This document shows positions 9,780-20,787 of a stretch of DNA of 64,000 bases, piece by piece. The DNA lies in the NCBI GenBank assembly GCA_949987705.1, contig OX465281.1:86766543-86830542 (forward strand), read 5' to 3'. Made by a program: the position numbers and the translations under genes. The notes under the pieces are model-generated. The model did no database searches. It had not been told where the DNA came from and saw only the letters and a list, made by a program, of their open reading frames with translations. Position 1 is the first letter of the stretch, and every line of letters begins with the position of its first letter. The stretch is from Thereva unica. Its lineage: Eukaryota; Arthropoda; Insecta; Diptera; Therevidae.

Positions 9780-10640
9780 CTATAAGTAGTAGAAGATATT
9801 TTCTATTTTCTGACAGGGTAAGTCGAAATATTGGATTTTTTGGGTATTGTGGATGATATACGGTTTTATGTCAATTGTTAAGGTTTGGTTTATTGGGAGT
9901 GGGATAGTATGTAACATAGAATATTGTTCTTTAGAAATGATTGGTATTTGTACATTAAATATGATATTGCTATTATTGTAATAAGCTTGTAAATCGAGAA
10001 GCTCGTAGACTTGTTCGTCTGAATTAATCTTGATTGACTGGTTTTTTAAATATTGGTTAATATGTGTTAGTTCATCTGAGTTTAATATTTGTTTGGATAT
10101 TATGTTTAGTCGAGCTAACATTAGGGTTTCTGATAAGCTTACTATATGATTATTTAATAAATCTATGTTGTAGTTAATTTGATTTAGGAATTGTGTATAT
10201 CTTGTCATATCTCTGTTACTTTTAATTGCATTGGCTACGTCTTGGCGTATGTGGGTAAGATATTCTTGGATCGAGTTTTGTTGGTGATTTATATGATTTT
10301 TAATAGTATTAAATCTATCTGTCATCTGCTGGTTGATGAGTATTTGTCTATTCACTTCATTTTTTAGGGTAGACTGGTTTGAGTCGATGTTTTGAATTTC
10401 ATCGTTTAGACGATTGGCATCGTCTACGTCCATGTTCCCAGTAATACATTTTATAATACTACCTAACCCATTTATGAGGCCTCTTTTGGTTCTGATTTTA
10501 GGCATTAACATTTGGAGTCTGTTCTTTAGATCTACTAACTTAAGGGTAGTAATGTTTGTGGAGTCTCTTATTTCTTCTACTTTACTTACTACTCTACTGA
10601 GTAATGATTCTGTTAACTTGTTTATTGTTAATGGTTAGAA
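9780..10640 (-). pseudogene. errantivirus A envelope (baculovirus F-type), cut by the BEL LTR
   Basis: The minus-strand frame opens near 10640 and runs to 9780. A furin-type site RTKR near 10490 is followed by a Gly-rich hydrophobic stretch (GLINGLGSIIK), the start of the membrane-fusing subunit in F-type Env proteins. Heptad-like helical sequence with many Asn and Gln follows. The frame ends where the BEL LTR begins, so the transmembrane anchor and tail are missing, and only about 45 residues precede the furin site. It cannot make a working envelope. Its homologue is errantivirus B env at 41740-44272. Confidence 0.75.
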
Positions 10641-10664
10641 TTATTGTAAGTAGTTATTGCTTCG

Positions 10665-11457
10665 TTAATAAATATCATCGTGTTCCTTTTCGCTACTTTT
10701 ATCGCGTATTATTCTATAAACAGTTAAGGTAGAATGAAAACGTTCTACCGGTCCATTACTGCTTGTTTGTTGGAATGAGGTTATATGATGATGGATCTTA
10801 TACTGTTTGCAAAAATCTGCAAAGAGGGTGGAAGTAAATTCTGACCCTTGGTCGGAGACGATTTTTCGAGGAATGCGGTGAAGACTTATATAATGTTGAA
10901 GGGCTTGTACCATCGTTACACTGGTTCTAGCGGGGACCGTATATGCGGATGCAAATTTGGAGAACTTGTCTAATATTGTTAAAACTTGTTTTTTATTAAT
11001 ACTATATAGGTCTATATATAATATATCTAATGGTTTAATAGGCGTTTCTGGAATTTCGTATTTTATTTTAGGTGGGTTCCTATCATATTTCAATATGTGG
11101 CACTTCTCACAATTATTTATTATTTTTGTTATCCGTTGTTTCATTAAAACGGGAAATTATATTGTCTCTTGAGTTTGAAGGTATTATCGTCGGTAAGCAC
11201 TGCAGTGACCTTATTATATGGAAGGTATTTTTTGAAATTTGTTCCGAGTATTCAGGTAAATGAACTGTGCGATGTTGTTTATTCCTAAAAAGTGTATGAA
11301 GAGAAATGGGGGGTCTCTTGTTGGATTTCTCCAAAATCAGTTGAATGTTAAATTCATTGAGGGGCCTTTCGGATATATAAATGCCGTCATTGAGGTTTTC
11401 TTCGGCGGAATGGATTGTAGCAACACTTGTGCCTAGTTGGTTTTCAGCTTCATTCAT
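10665..11457 (-). pseudogene. errantivirus A integrase
   Basis: The lead-in frame (11457-11113) has ERPLNEFNIQLILEK and NKQHRTVHLPEY. The core frame (11144-10665) has the zinc Cys pair CEKCHI and the catalytic series YIDLYS, VSDQGSEF and GPVERFHSTL, so D, D and E are present. The core then ends at RIIRDKSSEKEHDDIY, without the C-terminal chromatin-binding part seen in errantivirus B at 40260-40680. Integrase would insert viral DNA; this copy is truncated and frame-broken. Confidence 0.75.
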
Positions 11458-11495
11458 ATTTACCTCAATTTTTTAATTTTCTAATTTAATGCGAC

Positions 11496-12254
11496 TTAAA
11501 GCGTCTGCATTGGAATTCGCTGTGCCCTTTTTATATACGATCTTACCAACTTGGAGTTTGGCTCTTTGAGGTTCATAAGCCATAGAAGAGGTTTGTGGTC
11601 TGTGACTATGGTAAAGTTACGTCCAAATAAATATGGGCGGAAGTATTTTGTCGACCACACAATGTGAGTCTGGCGACACAATGGCAAACCTTTTCTATAG
11701 TAGAATAGTTGATTTCTCAACTGGTCAAGGTTCTACTGGCGTAACATATAGGTCTGTCACTGCCGATTGGGCCTTGCGATAGAACGGCGCCGATCGCATA
11801 ATTGCTGGCGTCGGTGGTTAAAATAAAGTGCTTGGCAAAATCAGGATATTTCAGGATGGGGTCGTTCATAAGAAGTTCCCTGCATAATTGAAATGCTTTT
11901 CTGTAGCGATCGTTTAGATCTATTTTCTTACCCTTTTTTAAACATTCCGTTAGCGGTTTTGTAAGTTGGGCGAAGTCTTTGATAAATTTCCTATAGTATC
12001 TAAGGAGTCCTAGAAAAGACTTTATCTCCTTTGGGGTCTTAGGGATTGGGAAGTTTCTTATAGCCTCAATTTTTTGGGGATTTGGCTTTACACCTTTTGT
12101 AGTTACTATGTGCCCAAGGAATGCTATTTCCTTTTTGGAGAAATTTGCATTTGTCCAGTTGGACTTTGAAATTGGCTTCTCTTAGCTTGCGAAAGACTGC
12201 TGACAAATTTTCAAGGTGTTCTTGCAATGATGTAGAAAAGATCATTATCATCAA
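11496..12254 (-). pseudogene. errantivirus A RNase H region, frame-broken
   Basis: After YLDD the minus strand continues in other frames: [21 protein letters not shown] (thumb), then stretches across 12060-11720, and VTDHKPLLWLMNLKEPNSK at 11720-11496, the T-D-H-K-P-L block of gypsy RNase H. Stops and frame changes separate these pieces. The region is the expected length for thumb, connection and RNase H, so this part appears degraded by small mutations rather than deleted. Confidence 0.6.
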
Positions 12255-13158
12255 GATATACTAAGCATATTTTCCCTATAAGTTCTTTCAGGACAATTTC
12301 CATAACGCGTTGGAAGGTGGCAGGTGCGTTTTTAAGTCCGAAAGGCATTCTTACGCATTCATAGTGCCCTCCTTCGACTGTGAATCCAGTCTTTGGGATA
12401 TCTTCTGGGTTCATTTCTATCTGATGGAACCCGCTAGCGAGATCTAGGGTGGTGAAATATAAGCATTTACCCAGTTTATCCAATATTTCTGTAATATTGA
12501 GTAACGGATATTTATCATCAACGGTCTTTTCATTTAGCTTCCGGTAATCAATTACCATTCGCAATTTTTGTTGTCCGCTGGCATCGAGCTTTTTCGGAAC
12601 TATCCACACGGGAGAGCTCCATGGATAACTGTGGCGGATGACGCCTTGCTCGAAAAGATCTTCTATTTGCCTTCGTACCTCGGCCTTGTGTACGTAAGGG
12701 TAACGATAAGACTTAGTATAAATGGGAACATCGTCACTGGTTTCGACTACTACGACTACTACTACTACTTTCGACATTGGCGGAATTGTATATTTTGAGG
12801 ACATTAAATTTGGCTTGACAAACAACTGGATTTCCGAATTTTTTGTTACAAGGTTTTCTAAATCTACTTTGGCACCAAAGGGTGTTAAAGCATCTAAACC
12901 TAAAAGGCCATCAAAATAGTTGTGGAACTTGAAAACTAGGAATCGTGTTTTACCAGGTTGGTTAAACTCAATGAAGTTGGGTAGTATTACCTCATGCTCT
13001 AATTTGTGTTTGTCTAACATTGTTATGATTATTCTGGGATTTGTGGTTACTATGCTGTTAGGGTCTACGAACTCGGGGTTAATAAATGACGAAGAGGAGC
13101 CAGTATCAACTAAGAATTTGAGGGGTCTCCCATAAGGTGACCGTGACGAGACATTCAT
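12211..13158 (-). pseudogene. errantivirus A protease and reverse transcriptase with linker replaced by a microsatellite
   Basis: The frame (315 codons) starts with a retroviral-type protease, active site [11 protein letters not shown] near residue 17. The reverse transcriptase follows with [37 protein letters not shown] and YLDD near residue 300. Between protease and transcriptase is a run of nine Val residues encoded by a trinucleotide repeat at about 12745-12775. Errantivirus B has some 150 residues at this place, so a deletion plus repeat expansion is inferred. The frame is lost just after YLDD (about 12250). It is not functional. Confidence 0.75.
12745..12775. repeat. trinucleotide microsatellite (CTA/CGA type) inside pol
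   Basis: On the plus strand this reads as repeats of ACT/ACG (CGACTACTACGACTACTACT region). On the minus strand it encodes poly-valine in frame with pol. Confidence 0.85.
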
Positions 13159-13190
13159 ATAAAGTAGACGATCACCATGCTTGTTAACGT

Positions 13191-14452
13191 CTAGGTATCC
13201 GATTGATGGTTCGAGGCGGATTCTGGAAAATTTACATCGGCTATGTTAGCTTCTTCTTCCGCACCAAGTTTTGCCTCTGGTGGGTACTCAGTATAATTAT
13301 CAGGGTGTTGGTTATAAAACCTATCAAGGTTTGAATAATGATAATCATTAGTATAATAATTGTCAAAGCTTTGTTCGGTTTGTGGATTCTCTTCAGATAC
13401 AGCAAAGAATTCTTTGTTAACGAAGTTTGGTTGGGAATTGCGTATATTTGTATTATCTGAGTTAGTGTCCATCGGCTCTGGTTTAGGCAATTGAGATCGA
13501 TACTGCTGATTTTGTCCAAAGACGTTTGAATTAAAAGGTCTATGTTGTGGTAAAAATTGTCTTTGCTGTTGTGAGAAAGGTCGTTGTCTAGTTTGTTGAG
13601 AAAGTAAGAGAATGCAGCTGCTAAAGAGTCGGGACGCATGGCTCGTATTGTCGAGCCTAAGGGTTCTCGTAATAGTGGTAAAAATACGTTAAGACACATT
13701 TCCCTGAAAAGGCTTTCTATTGCAACAATTACGTTTGTTTGAGTTTCGTGAATTTGCAAATGATTGAACATGTCAGCTTGAATCTTGATAATTTGACTGT
13801 AGAATTTTTCTACCGTTTTATCTAATTTTTTTAGTGTCTGTAGATCACGAATGAGAGAGGTTTCATTCCTCTTATCTGAATAGTGGAGGACTAAATTTCC
13901 CTTTATGCAACTCCATTCTAATAGAGTGCCATGCATGTTTAAAACTTCATTGGCAGGGCCAACGATTTTATTGCGAATTAGAATGCGACGGTATGTTGTT
14001 CCGTTCGCTTCACTAACGAGAAACAAAATTTCCTCTACATTGCGGATAAAATCATGCAAGAGTCGGGGGTTTCCGTCAAAACTTGGGAGATCTTTAACCG
14101 CATCGGGAATTCATAATGTTTTAAACACTCCACTGGCCATATCTGATATTGCAATGTTATTGCTTGCGACGCTTGAATTTTGGGCCTGAGGTGGACTACC
14201 ACCGGAGTTGGGCAAATCTGTATGATTTGGCATATTTGAAAATTCACTTAAATCACTTGTTTTACCCGTTTCAAAATTATCTTCTATTTCACTTAAATTT
14301 TCCTCCAAATTTTCTTCTAAAATATCGTCTAATTCGCCTAAGTTTTCCCGGCAACCAAGACTAAACAAATTATTTAATCTAAGACCTTTTATGTTATAAG
14401 GCAAGGTTCTCGATTTACCTTGCTTGTTTTCTTTACTCATTAATTTTTCCAA
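13191..14452 (-). pseudogene. errantivirus A gag
   Basis: Three overlapping minus-strand frames. The N-terminal one (14452-14111) is acidic and helical (MEKLMSKENKQGK start). The middle one (14059-13241) is the capsid-like core, with REPLGSTIRAMRPDSLAAAF. The last (13490-13191) has PMDTNSDNTN. The same PMD[IT]S block and EPLGT block occur in errantivirus B at 30700-31090, so both copies are one family. Gag would form the particle. No CCHC knuckle is seen, usual for 17.6-type errantiviruses. Frame shifts near 14060 and 13490 break it. Confidence 0.7.
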
Positions 14453-14983
14453 AAAAACAAAATAAAATTCCTTTTGTTTACTCTATTTAAAATTTCAATT
14501 AATTTCACTTAATTTCAATTCCTTTGTTTTTATGCACTTTTTTATTAATTAATTCACTCAATAAAATAAAAAATTCTTATTTAATATATTTGTTTAATTC
14601 ACTCCATAAAAATTCAAACATTCAAAATATTTTTCTTTATTTAATATATCTTGCTGTATTTAATTAATTCACAATAAAAACAATTCAAAATTCTTCTTTA
14701 TTTAATATATATTTATTTAAAATGTATTTAATATATTTAAATTATATTTATAAGGATTGGGAAGGGATAGAAAATATAGAAAAGTAAAAATCCAAAATCA
14801 AGGCAAGCGGTAGTTTGCCGAGTTCGTAAGGGCAAACAGCTAATGCCTTATTTACGCCAAGGTAAATAGGTGTTTTTTTTATAAAATTATGCGATTTATC
14901 AACTTTGTAAAAGCAATATAAGTAATTTTTCATTTGTAACCGATAAACAAAATATAAATAATTTATTATTCCATGAGTTTTTT
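14453..14983. other. AT-rich region between errantivirus A gag and Pao element 1
   Basis: I see TTTAATATATTT-type repeats and no gene. It is probably the leader of errantivirus A (minus orientation) plus a remnant of its 5' end, but no LTR or primer site could be defined. Confidence 0.4.
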
Positions 14984-15141
14984 TTAATAACGTTAAAATT
15001 GTTTCCCCCCTTCTTGTACATTTTCATATTCATTTACATGTCAGTCTAGAATTTGCCTTGTAATAAATCACACGTTGTTTTAAATCGGACTTTTTATTTT
15101 TGAGTTCCTGCCGGGTCCTTTAAACGGATATATATTTATCA
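14984..15141 (+). repeat. 5' LTR of Pao element 1
   Basis: Identical by eye to 20628-20785: starts TTAATAACGTTAAAATTG, ends TATTTATCA. The start is not the usual TGT, so the true LTR may begin a few bases differently or this copy may be truncated. Confidence 0.8.
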
Positions 15142-15162
15142 TTTGGTGCCGAAACCCGGGAG
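15142..15162 (+). other. primer-binding site of Pao element 1
   Basis: TGGTGCCGAAACCCGGGA directly follows the LTR. The same sequence follows the LTR of Pao element 2 (minus strand, 58210-58230), so both use the same tRNA primer. Confidence 0.7.
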
Positions 15163-15242
15163 CGAAGGACTGTACGCAAATAAAGAAAGGATTGTGCAAT
15201 AAGCTTACCCTTTACGCGTGAAAAATAAAAAATCAAAAAACG

Positions 15243-18005
15243 ATGGAAATAACGGCGCGCGCTGCATATCGTGGTCAGGTGACAAAATTAACGAAAGCCG
15301 CAAATGACTATTTAGCCGCTCCGGAATCCAAATTAAATACCAATAACGACTCTAGACTCGATGAAATTCAGGAAGAACTTGTTTCTTTTATACAACGTCT
15401 TACTTCTGCCCAAGATAATCTTAACACCACCGATCGTGATATAAGAGAAAAGGGTCTATTAAAGGCAGAAGAATGTGAGAAGGTGGCAGACTACCAAGAT
15501 CTTTCCGTTAACACATTGTCGCGATTGCAGTGTCGATTAGAAAATTTACGGAAGCGACAAGTGCCAACGGTTACTAGTGCTCAAAACATTAATAACACCA
15601 AAAAGGAAGGATCAACGAAATTAGAGCGTTTAAAGCTTAAAAAATTTTCCGGGCATAGTTCCGAGTGGCTGCCATTTTGGCAACAATTTCGAGTTGCAGT
15701 TCACGAAAATTCTAGTTTAACCGGTGCTGAAAAGTTTCAATATTTGCAAACCGTTTTAATGGGAAATGCCGAAAAAACTATTGCCGGTTTTAATGCAACG
15801 GAAGAGTGCTACGATAGTGCAATTGCGCTTTTGCAAGAAGAGTATGGCGATAATCAAAAATTGATCGACAGTACATTTAATCACCTTATGTCATTGTCTC
15901 CAGTGGCGAGTGAGACAGATGTAATAAGCCTCCGGGCATTATATAATAGTATAATATCCTCCACTCGTACACTTACCGCATTGAATGTGTCATCAAATAA
16001 TTATTCTATCATGCTAAAAACGATTCTTTTAAAAGCTTTGCCCAATAAACTAAAAGTTGGTTATTATCGTTACTGTGAAGATTCCGCTAATAATCGGCGA
16101 GAAAATGATGTTTCTTTACAGAAAGACAATAATCATGATGAATCAGAATCAGTTAATGAAAGTTCTATTTCAGTTCTCGACGGCGACGATCAGGTAAAAT
16201 CCATTTTAAAATATTTGAAACGCGAAGTGGATTCGCTGGAGAGAGCTTTGCCGGCTAAATCTGTCAAACCATTATCGCATAATAGAACCAGGGCAGCGCC
16301 TTCCACCGCGGCAGGCTTAGTGGCGTTCAGTAATCCTCCGAAATGTTTATTTTGCCACTCAAATAATCACGATACAAAAAATTGTGATGCAAATTTGACC
16401 ATCACACAAAAAAAGAATTGTTTACAACGAAATGGTAGCTGTTTCCGATGCACAACTAAAGGTCATACATCAAGAAAGTGCAAAGTTGTTATTGCATGTA
16501 AAAACTGCACACGAAGGCATGCTACATCAATGTGTGATCCAAATTTCGAAGTAAAAACATCTACAATGGGAGAGAAAAATATCAGTAAATCGGCAAATCA
16601 AGAAGCGGTAACTTTGTATTCAGCTTTTGACAATTCGGTCGGAATTAGTAATGTGTTTCTGCAAACCGCCCGCGCTTATGGAATTTCTAAAGATAAAAAT
16701 AAACTTCTTGTGCGCTTAATAATCGATGGTGGTAGCCAACGTTCCTATGTACGTCAATCTGTCGCTGATCGGTTAAACCTACCAGTTATCGGTGTTGAAA
16801 AAATGAGTGTGTTATCATTTGGTGATGAAAATATTTCAGACTATAAAGAAATGAAAAAGGTCATTGTTACTCTTAAAAGTCAATATAGTGACAAAAGTAT
16901 CGATATAGTGGCACTGATCGTTCCTGAAATATGCATTGATGTGCTTGCAGAACCTAATATAGAATGTGAAGAATTAAATAATATATCATTGGCCGATGTA
17001 AACAAAAGCGGTAGCAACCAAGTGGATGGCTTAAGCATCCTTATAGGTGCTGATTTTTACTGGTTGGTGGTTACTGGAATGCAGAAAAGATTAACGACTA
17101 GGCTTACAGCTGTTGAAACTGTTTTTGGCTGGACTCTTCACGGACCTGTTTCTGTTCCTCCTGTTGTAAACATGTGTGCTGTAACCAGGTATTGCTTGGA
17201 TAATTTTGACGAAATTAACTTCACGAATTTTTGGAGTCTTGAATTTTTAGGTATTAAACCCGAAAGCGAGGAAACGGAAAATTTATCAAAGCAGCTTCAA
17301 GAAAAATGCATTTTTAGATGTGGCCAACGATATGCAGTTTCTCTGCCATGGAAGAATACGACCAATTCGCTACACTCCAACCGAGCTGGTGCGTTGAAAA
17401 GAGTAGAACAGCTGGTAAAACGTTTGTCGAGAAATTCTGATGACTTACTTCAGTATCACAAGGCCGTCAGAGAATTTATAACAGCAGGCTTTGCTGAAGT
17501 CGTTGAAAACGAAAATGATGGATTTAAGCTCTTTTATCTACCACATAGACCTGTCTATCGTCCTGATAAGGAGACGACAAAAATTCGTGTTGTATTTGAT
17601 GCTTCGGCACATGCGCCAGGTATGCCGTCATTAAACGAGCAATTGCATACAGGAACGAATTTACTACCAGTCCTTCTACAGATATTGTTAAAATTTCGAA
17701 TGGGTCAAATAGGTTTGGTTGCTGATGTGGAAAAAGCATTTCTGCAGATTCTTCTAGCCGAAAGAGACCGAGATAGCCACAGTTTTTTTTGGTTTGAATC
17801 TAAAACCAATTCGGATGAAATCGACCTTCAAAGTTATAAAGTCTACCGTATTACCAGAGTAACTTTTGGAGTTACATGTAGCCCGTTTCTACTTTCAGCA
17901 GTTATTAAAGTGCACTTAAACAACGAGTTAAACAACTATCCCGAAACGGTAAAGATTTTAGAAAATTCTTTCTACATGGACGACTTGATTTTAGTGTGTA
18001 GATAG
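15243..18005 (+). CDS. Pao Gag-Pol, N-terminal part: gag, zinc knuckles, protease and reverse transcriptase up to YMDD
   Basis: This 920-codon frame starts at the first ATG after the primer site. About residues 126-275 form the DUF1759-like gag core (LKLKKFSGHSSEWLPFWQQF). Knuckles at about 367-430 read CLFCHSNNHDTKNC, CFRCTTKGHTSRKC and CKNCTRRHATSMC. The pepsin-like protease has its active site in LIIDGGSQRSY near 493 and ILIGADFYW near 600. The reverse transcriptase begins near 770 and reaches FYMDDLI near 910. The frame then ends at a TAG, where a one-base shift leads into the next frame. Without that shift it would be a normal-length Pao polyprotein. Confidence 0.9.
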   Translation: MEITARAAYRGQVTKLTKAANDYLAAPESKLNTNNDSRLDEIQEELVSFIQRLTSAQDNLNTTDRDIREKGLLKAEECEKVADYQDLSVNTLSRLQCRLENLRKRQVPTVTSAQNINNTKKEGSTKLERLKLKKFSGHSSEWLPFWQQFRVAVHENSSLTGAEKFQYLQTVLMGNAEKTIAGFNATEECYDSAIALLQEEYGDNQKLIDSTFNHLMSLSPVASETDVISLRALYNSIISSTRTLTALNVSSNNYSIMLKTILLKALPNKLKVGYYRYCEDSANNRRENDVSLQKDNNHDESESVNESSISVLDGDDQVKSILKYLKREVDSLERALPAKSVKPLSHNRTRAAPSTAAGLVAFSNPPKCLFCHSNNHDTKNCDANLTITQKKNCLQRNGSCFRCTTKGHTSRKCKVVIACKNCTRRHATSMCDPNFEVKTSTMGEKNISKSANQEAVTLYSAFDNSVGISNVFLQTARAYGISKDKNKLLVRLIIDGGSQRSYVRQSVADRLNLPVIGVEKMSVLSFGDENISDYKEMKKVIVTLKSQYSDKSIDIVALIVPEICIDVLAEPNIECEELNNISLADVNKSGSNQVDGLSILIGADFYWLVVTGMQKRLTTRLTAVETVFGWTLHGPVSVPPVVNMCAVTRYCLDNFDEINFTNFWSLEFLGIKPESEETENLSKQLQEKCIFRCGQRYAVSLPWKNTTNSLHSNRAGALKRVEQLVKRLSRNSDDLLQYHKAVREFITAGFAEVVENENDGFKLFYLPHRPVYRPDKETTKIRVVFDASAHAPGMPSLNEQLHTGTNLLPVLLQILLKFRMGQIGLVADVEKAFLQILLAERDRDSHSFFWFESKTNSDEIDLQSYKVYRITRVTFGVTCSPFLLSAVIKVHLNNELNNYPETVKILENSFYMDDLILVCR

Positions 18006-20631
18006 TTCTTTAACAGCCCAACGAATTTACAACGATTCTATGAAGATTATGACGAAAGCAGGAATGCATCTTCGCAAGTGGGTTTCCAACGCAACCGAGA
18101 TGCAAAATATTTGCAACGAAAATACTACTGTAAACCAACAAAAGGTTCTCGGAGTCATCTGGCACATTTCTACAGACGAACTTTCAATTTGTCTTAATTC
18201 TGCCAACGAATTCATTGAGAGGTCGCCGCCAGCATCCAAACGAAGTGTTCTGCAATTGTTATCCAGGATTTTCGATCCGTTCGGATTTTTAACCCCAGTT
18301 ATTGTAAAACAAAAGCTCCTTTTTCAAACTGCCTGGAAGGAAAAACTGGATTGGGATGTGAATTTACCAGACTATATGCTGAAGGAGTGGAACAAATGCT
18401 TGAAGGATATACCTCTTCTGCAAGGCACTACTCTTCCTAGATGCGTTTTTCCAAAGGACAATGTAATAAATCGCCAATTGCACATATTTGCAGACGCCAG
18501 CTCGAAAGCCTTCGGCGCCGTTGCTTATATAAGGAGTGAAACGGATCGAGGAATTTACGTCGAATTTTTGTGCGCTAAAAGCCGAATTGCCCCCTTGAAG
18601 AAAACAAAAAAGCATACTTCGGATGATAATGATAACCCTCAGGTTACCGAATTGACCTCAGCACGCCTGGAGCTTACAGCTGCAATGGTTGCGTCACGTA
18701 TGTATTCTTATATTAAAAAGTCGATAGACATCGAATTTGACTCGTATTTATGGTCTGACTCGAAAATCACTTTATACTGGATATATGGAGAAGAAAAGAA
18801 ATGGCAGCCATTCGTATCAAATCGTTTAAAAGAGATTCGCTTACTAACGAATAAAACTGATTGGAGGCATTGTGCAGGAAGAGATAATCCGGCCGACTTA
18901 CTTACTCGAGGCATTTCTGCAGTACAATTTCTGAAGGACGACCTTTGGTTCCATGGCCCTGCTTGGTTACGTCAAGATACTAGTGAGTGGCCTCTGAATA
19001 TGGCGAATACAGATTTCAGCTTGGACAAATCGACGACATTATTTAGAGTTCAAGTTGAACCTACTTCTGAATTGAAGAAACCCATATTAAACTTTGAAGA
19101 ATTTAGTTGCTGGAATCGACTTTTACGAGTGACCTGCTATATTATGAGGTTTATTAAAATTATAATGAAAAGAGATTCATTACCAGTGAATCAATACCCA
19201 GATGTAACGGAATTAGCAGATGCAGAAAGATATTGGATAAGTTTCGTACAATTAATGAGTTTTTCTAATGAAATTTATCTTTTACAGAAGGGAAAACCTG
19301 TTGAACGAACATCTAGCTTATGGACATTACGCCCTTTTGTAGATGATGATGGATTATTGCGCGTGCGAAGCCGGTTGCAGTTCGCAAACGAACCATTAGA
19401 TACGATACACCCAATAATTCTCCCCAAAGCGTCACATATTTCTAAATTAATCGTCATTGACGCACATCAGCGAACTTTTCATCGAAGCGTAAACATCGTA
19501 CTCACAAAACTGCGTGAAAGGTTTTGGATTTTGAACATGCGGCAATTAACTAAAACTGTAATCGACCAATGTTACCTTTGTCGCAAGATGCGCGCTAAAC
19601 AACTGGATCAACCATTTGCTCCTCTACCTCGCGATAGGGTGTCATTAGCGAGACCCTTTGAAGCTACTGGCGTGGACTTTGCTGGTCCGTTGTATGTTCC
19701 GGATTTAACGAATAAAAGCGAGACAACAAAAGTTTACATCATGATTTTTACGTGTGCCGCGATAAGGGCAATTCATTTAGAAATGGTGTGTAGCTTGTCT
19801 ACCGAAAATTGTTTATTGGCTATGAGACGGTTTGTATCCAGAAGAGGATGTCCACGTGTTATATATTCAGACAATGCCAAAACTTTCAAGAGAGCGTCCC
19901 TCGAACTTTCTCATCTCGGTGAAATTTTGAAAAGCGAAAAGTTCCAAGCATTTTTAAGTTTACAACGAGTAAAGTGGCGATTTATTGTTGAGAGAGCCCC
20001 CTGGTGGGGGGGTTTTTGGGAAAGACTAATTCGAGTAGTTAAAGATATTTTGAAGATTACAATCGGCCGAGCGAAACTGAATTACGAACAGCTTCAAACA
20101 CTGCTTATTGAAGCGGAAGATGTGGTCAACTCAAGGCCTCTAACTTACGTTAGTGACACCCCCCTTGACATGTCACCTTTAACACCGAACTCATTCCTGA
20201 AAGGATCCTTGCCTTGGGTCAAGCCAAAAGAGGAAATAGCTGAAACAAGTAGTGAAGAAATAAAGGGACTTTGGAAATTGAGGCTACAATCGCTTTGCTT
20301 TTTGTCCAAACGTTGGAGCAATGAATACCTGAAGGCTTTACGAGCTCATCATCATTGTAAACAAACCTCGCCTTCATTTGTTAAAGTAGGAGATGTTGTT
20401 ATGGTTCAGGATAATGCTGTACCTCGTATCCATTGGAAACTAGCTAGAATTGAATGTGTTTATCCTGGCAGAGACAATCGAATTCGTGCTTGTTTGGTAC
20501 GTTTAGCTGATGGTTCAACTTTGCGACGCGCAATTCAGATGCTTTACCCGTTGGAAATGCAAAGCAGGTCGGGGCCGGAGGATGTTAAAAATATTCCCAA
20601 CGATAGTGGCTCTACAACAAACGGTCGTTAA
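18006..20631 (+). CDS. Pao Gag-Pol, C-terminal part: RT thumb, RNase H, integrase and DUF5641
   Basis: The downstream frame (first ATG at 18040) continues the polyprotein after a single frame shift near 17995-18005. RNase H has LHIFADASSKAFGAVAY, SARLELTAAM, LWSDSKITLYW and NPADLLTRG. The integrase zinc region is HQRTFHRSVN with CYLCRKM. The rve core has TGVDFAGPLY, YSDNAKTFKRA and GGFWERLIR with D, D and E. A DUF5641-like C-terminus follows and ends at EDVKNIPNDSG before the stop at the 3' LTR edge. All catalytic residues appear intact. The frame shift could be a mutation or a base-calling error. Confidence 0.9.
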
Positions 20632-20785
20632 TAACGTTAAAATTGTTTCCCCCCTTCTTGTACATTTTCATATTCATTTACATGTCAGTCTAGAATTTGC
20701 CTTGTAATAAATCACACGTTGTTTTAAATCGGACTTTTTATTTTTGAGTTCCTGCCGGGTCCTTTAAACGGATATATATTTATCA
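20628..20785 (+). repeat. 3' LTR of Pao element 1
   Basis: Identical by eye to 14984-15141. The polyprotein stop codon overlaps its first bases. Confidence 0.85.
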
Positions 20786-20787
20786 GC

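Larger units (their letters stand above)
9780..14452 (-). mobile_element. errantivirus A (17.6/gypsy-type endogenous retrovirus of insects), truncated
   Basis: The minus-strand order is gag (14452-13191), protease and reverse transcriptase (13158-12211), RNase H (to 11496), integrase (11457-10665) and an F-type env (about 10640-9780). Env is cut by the BEL LTR. Every gene has frame breaks, so this is a defective old copy. No LTR is recognised at the 5' side; Pao element 1 starts at 14984. Confidence 0.8.
14984..20785 (+). mobile_element. Pao element 1, nearly intact
   Basis: Two identical 158-bp LTRs (14984-15141 and 20628-20785) enclose a primer site and a gag-pol reading frame of about 5.4 kb with one visible frame break. 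Left flank is errantivirus A leader DNA; right flank is the middle of a Tigger transposase reading frame. No target-site duplication is seen. Identical LTRs suggest recent insertion. Confidence 0.85.

Noticed and set aside
12722..12919. Poly-Thr/Tyr protein on the plus strand
   Set aside because: It is encoded by the trinucleotide repeat in the reverse of pol.
15243..20631. Two separate host genes
   Set aside because: The two long frames are one BEL/Pao polyprotein split by a single-base shift, with LTRs on both sides.
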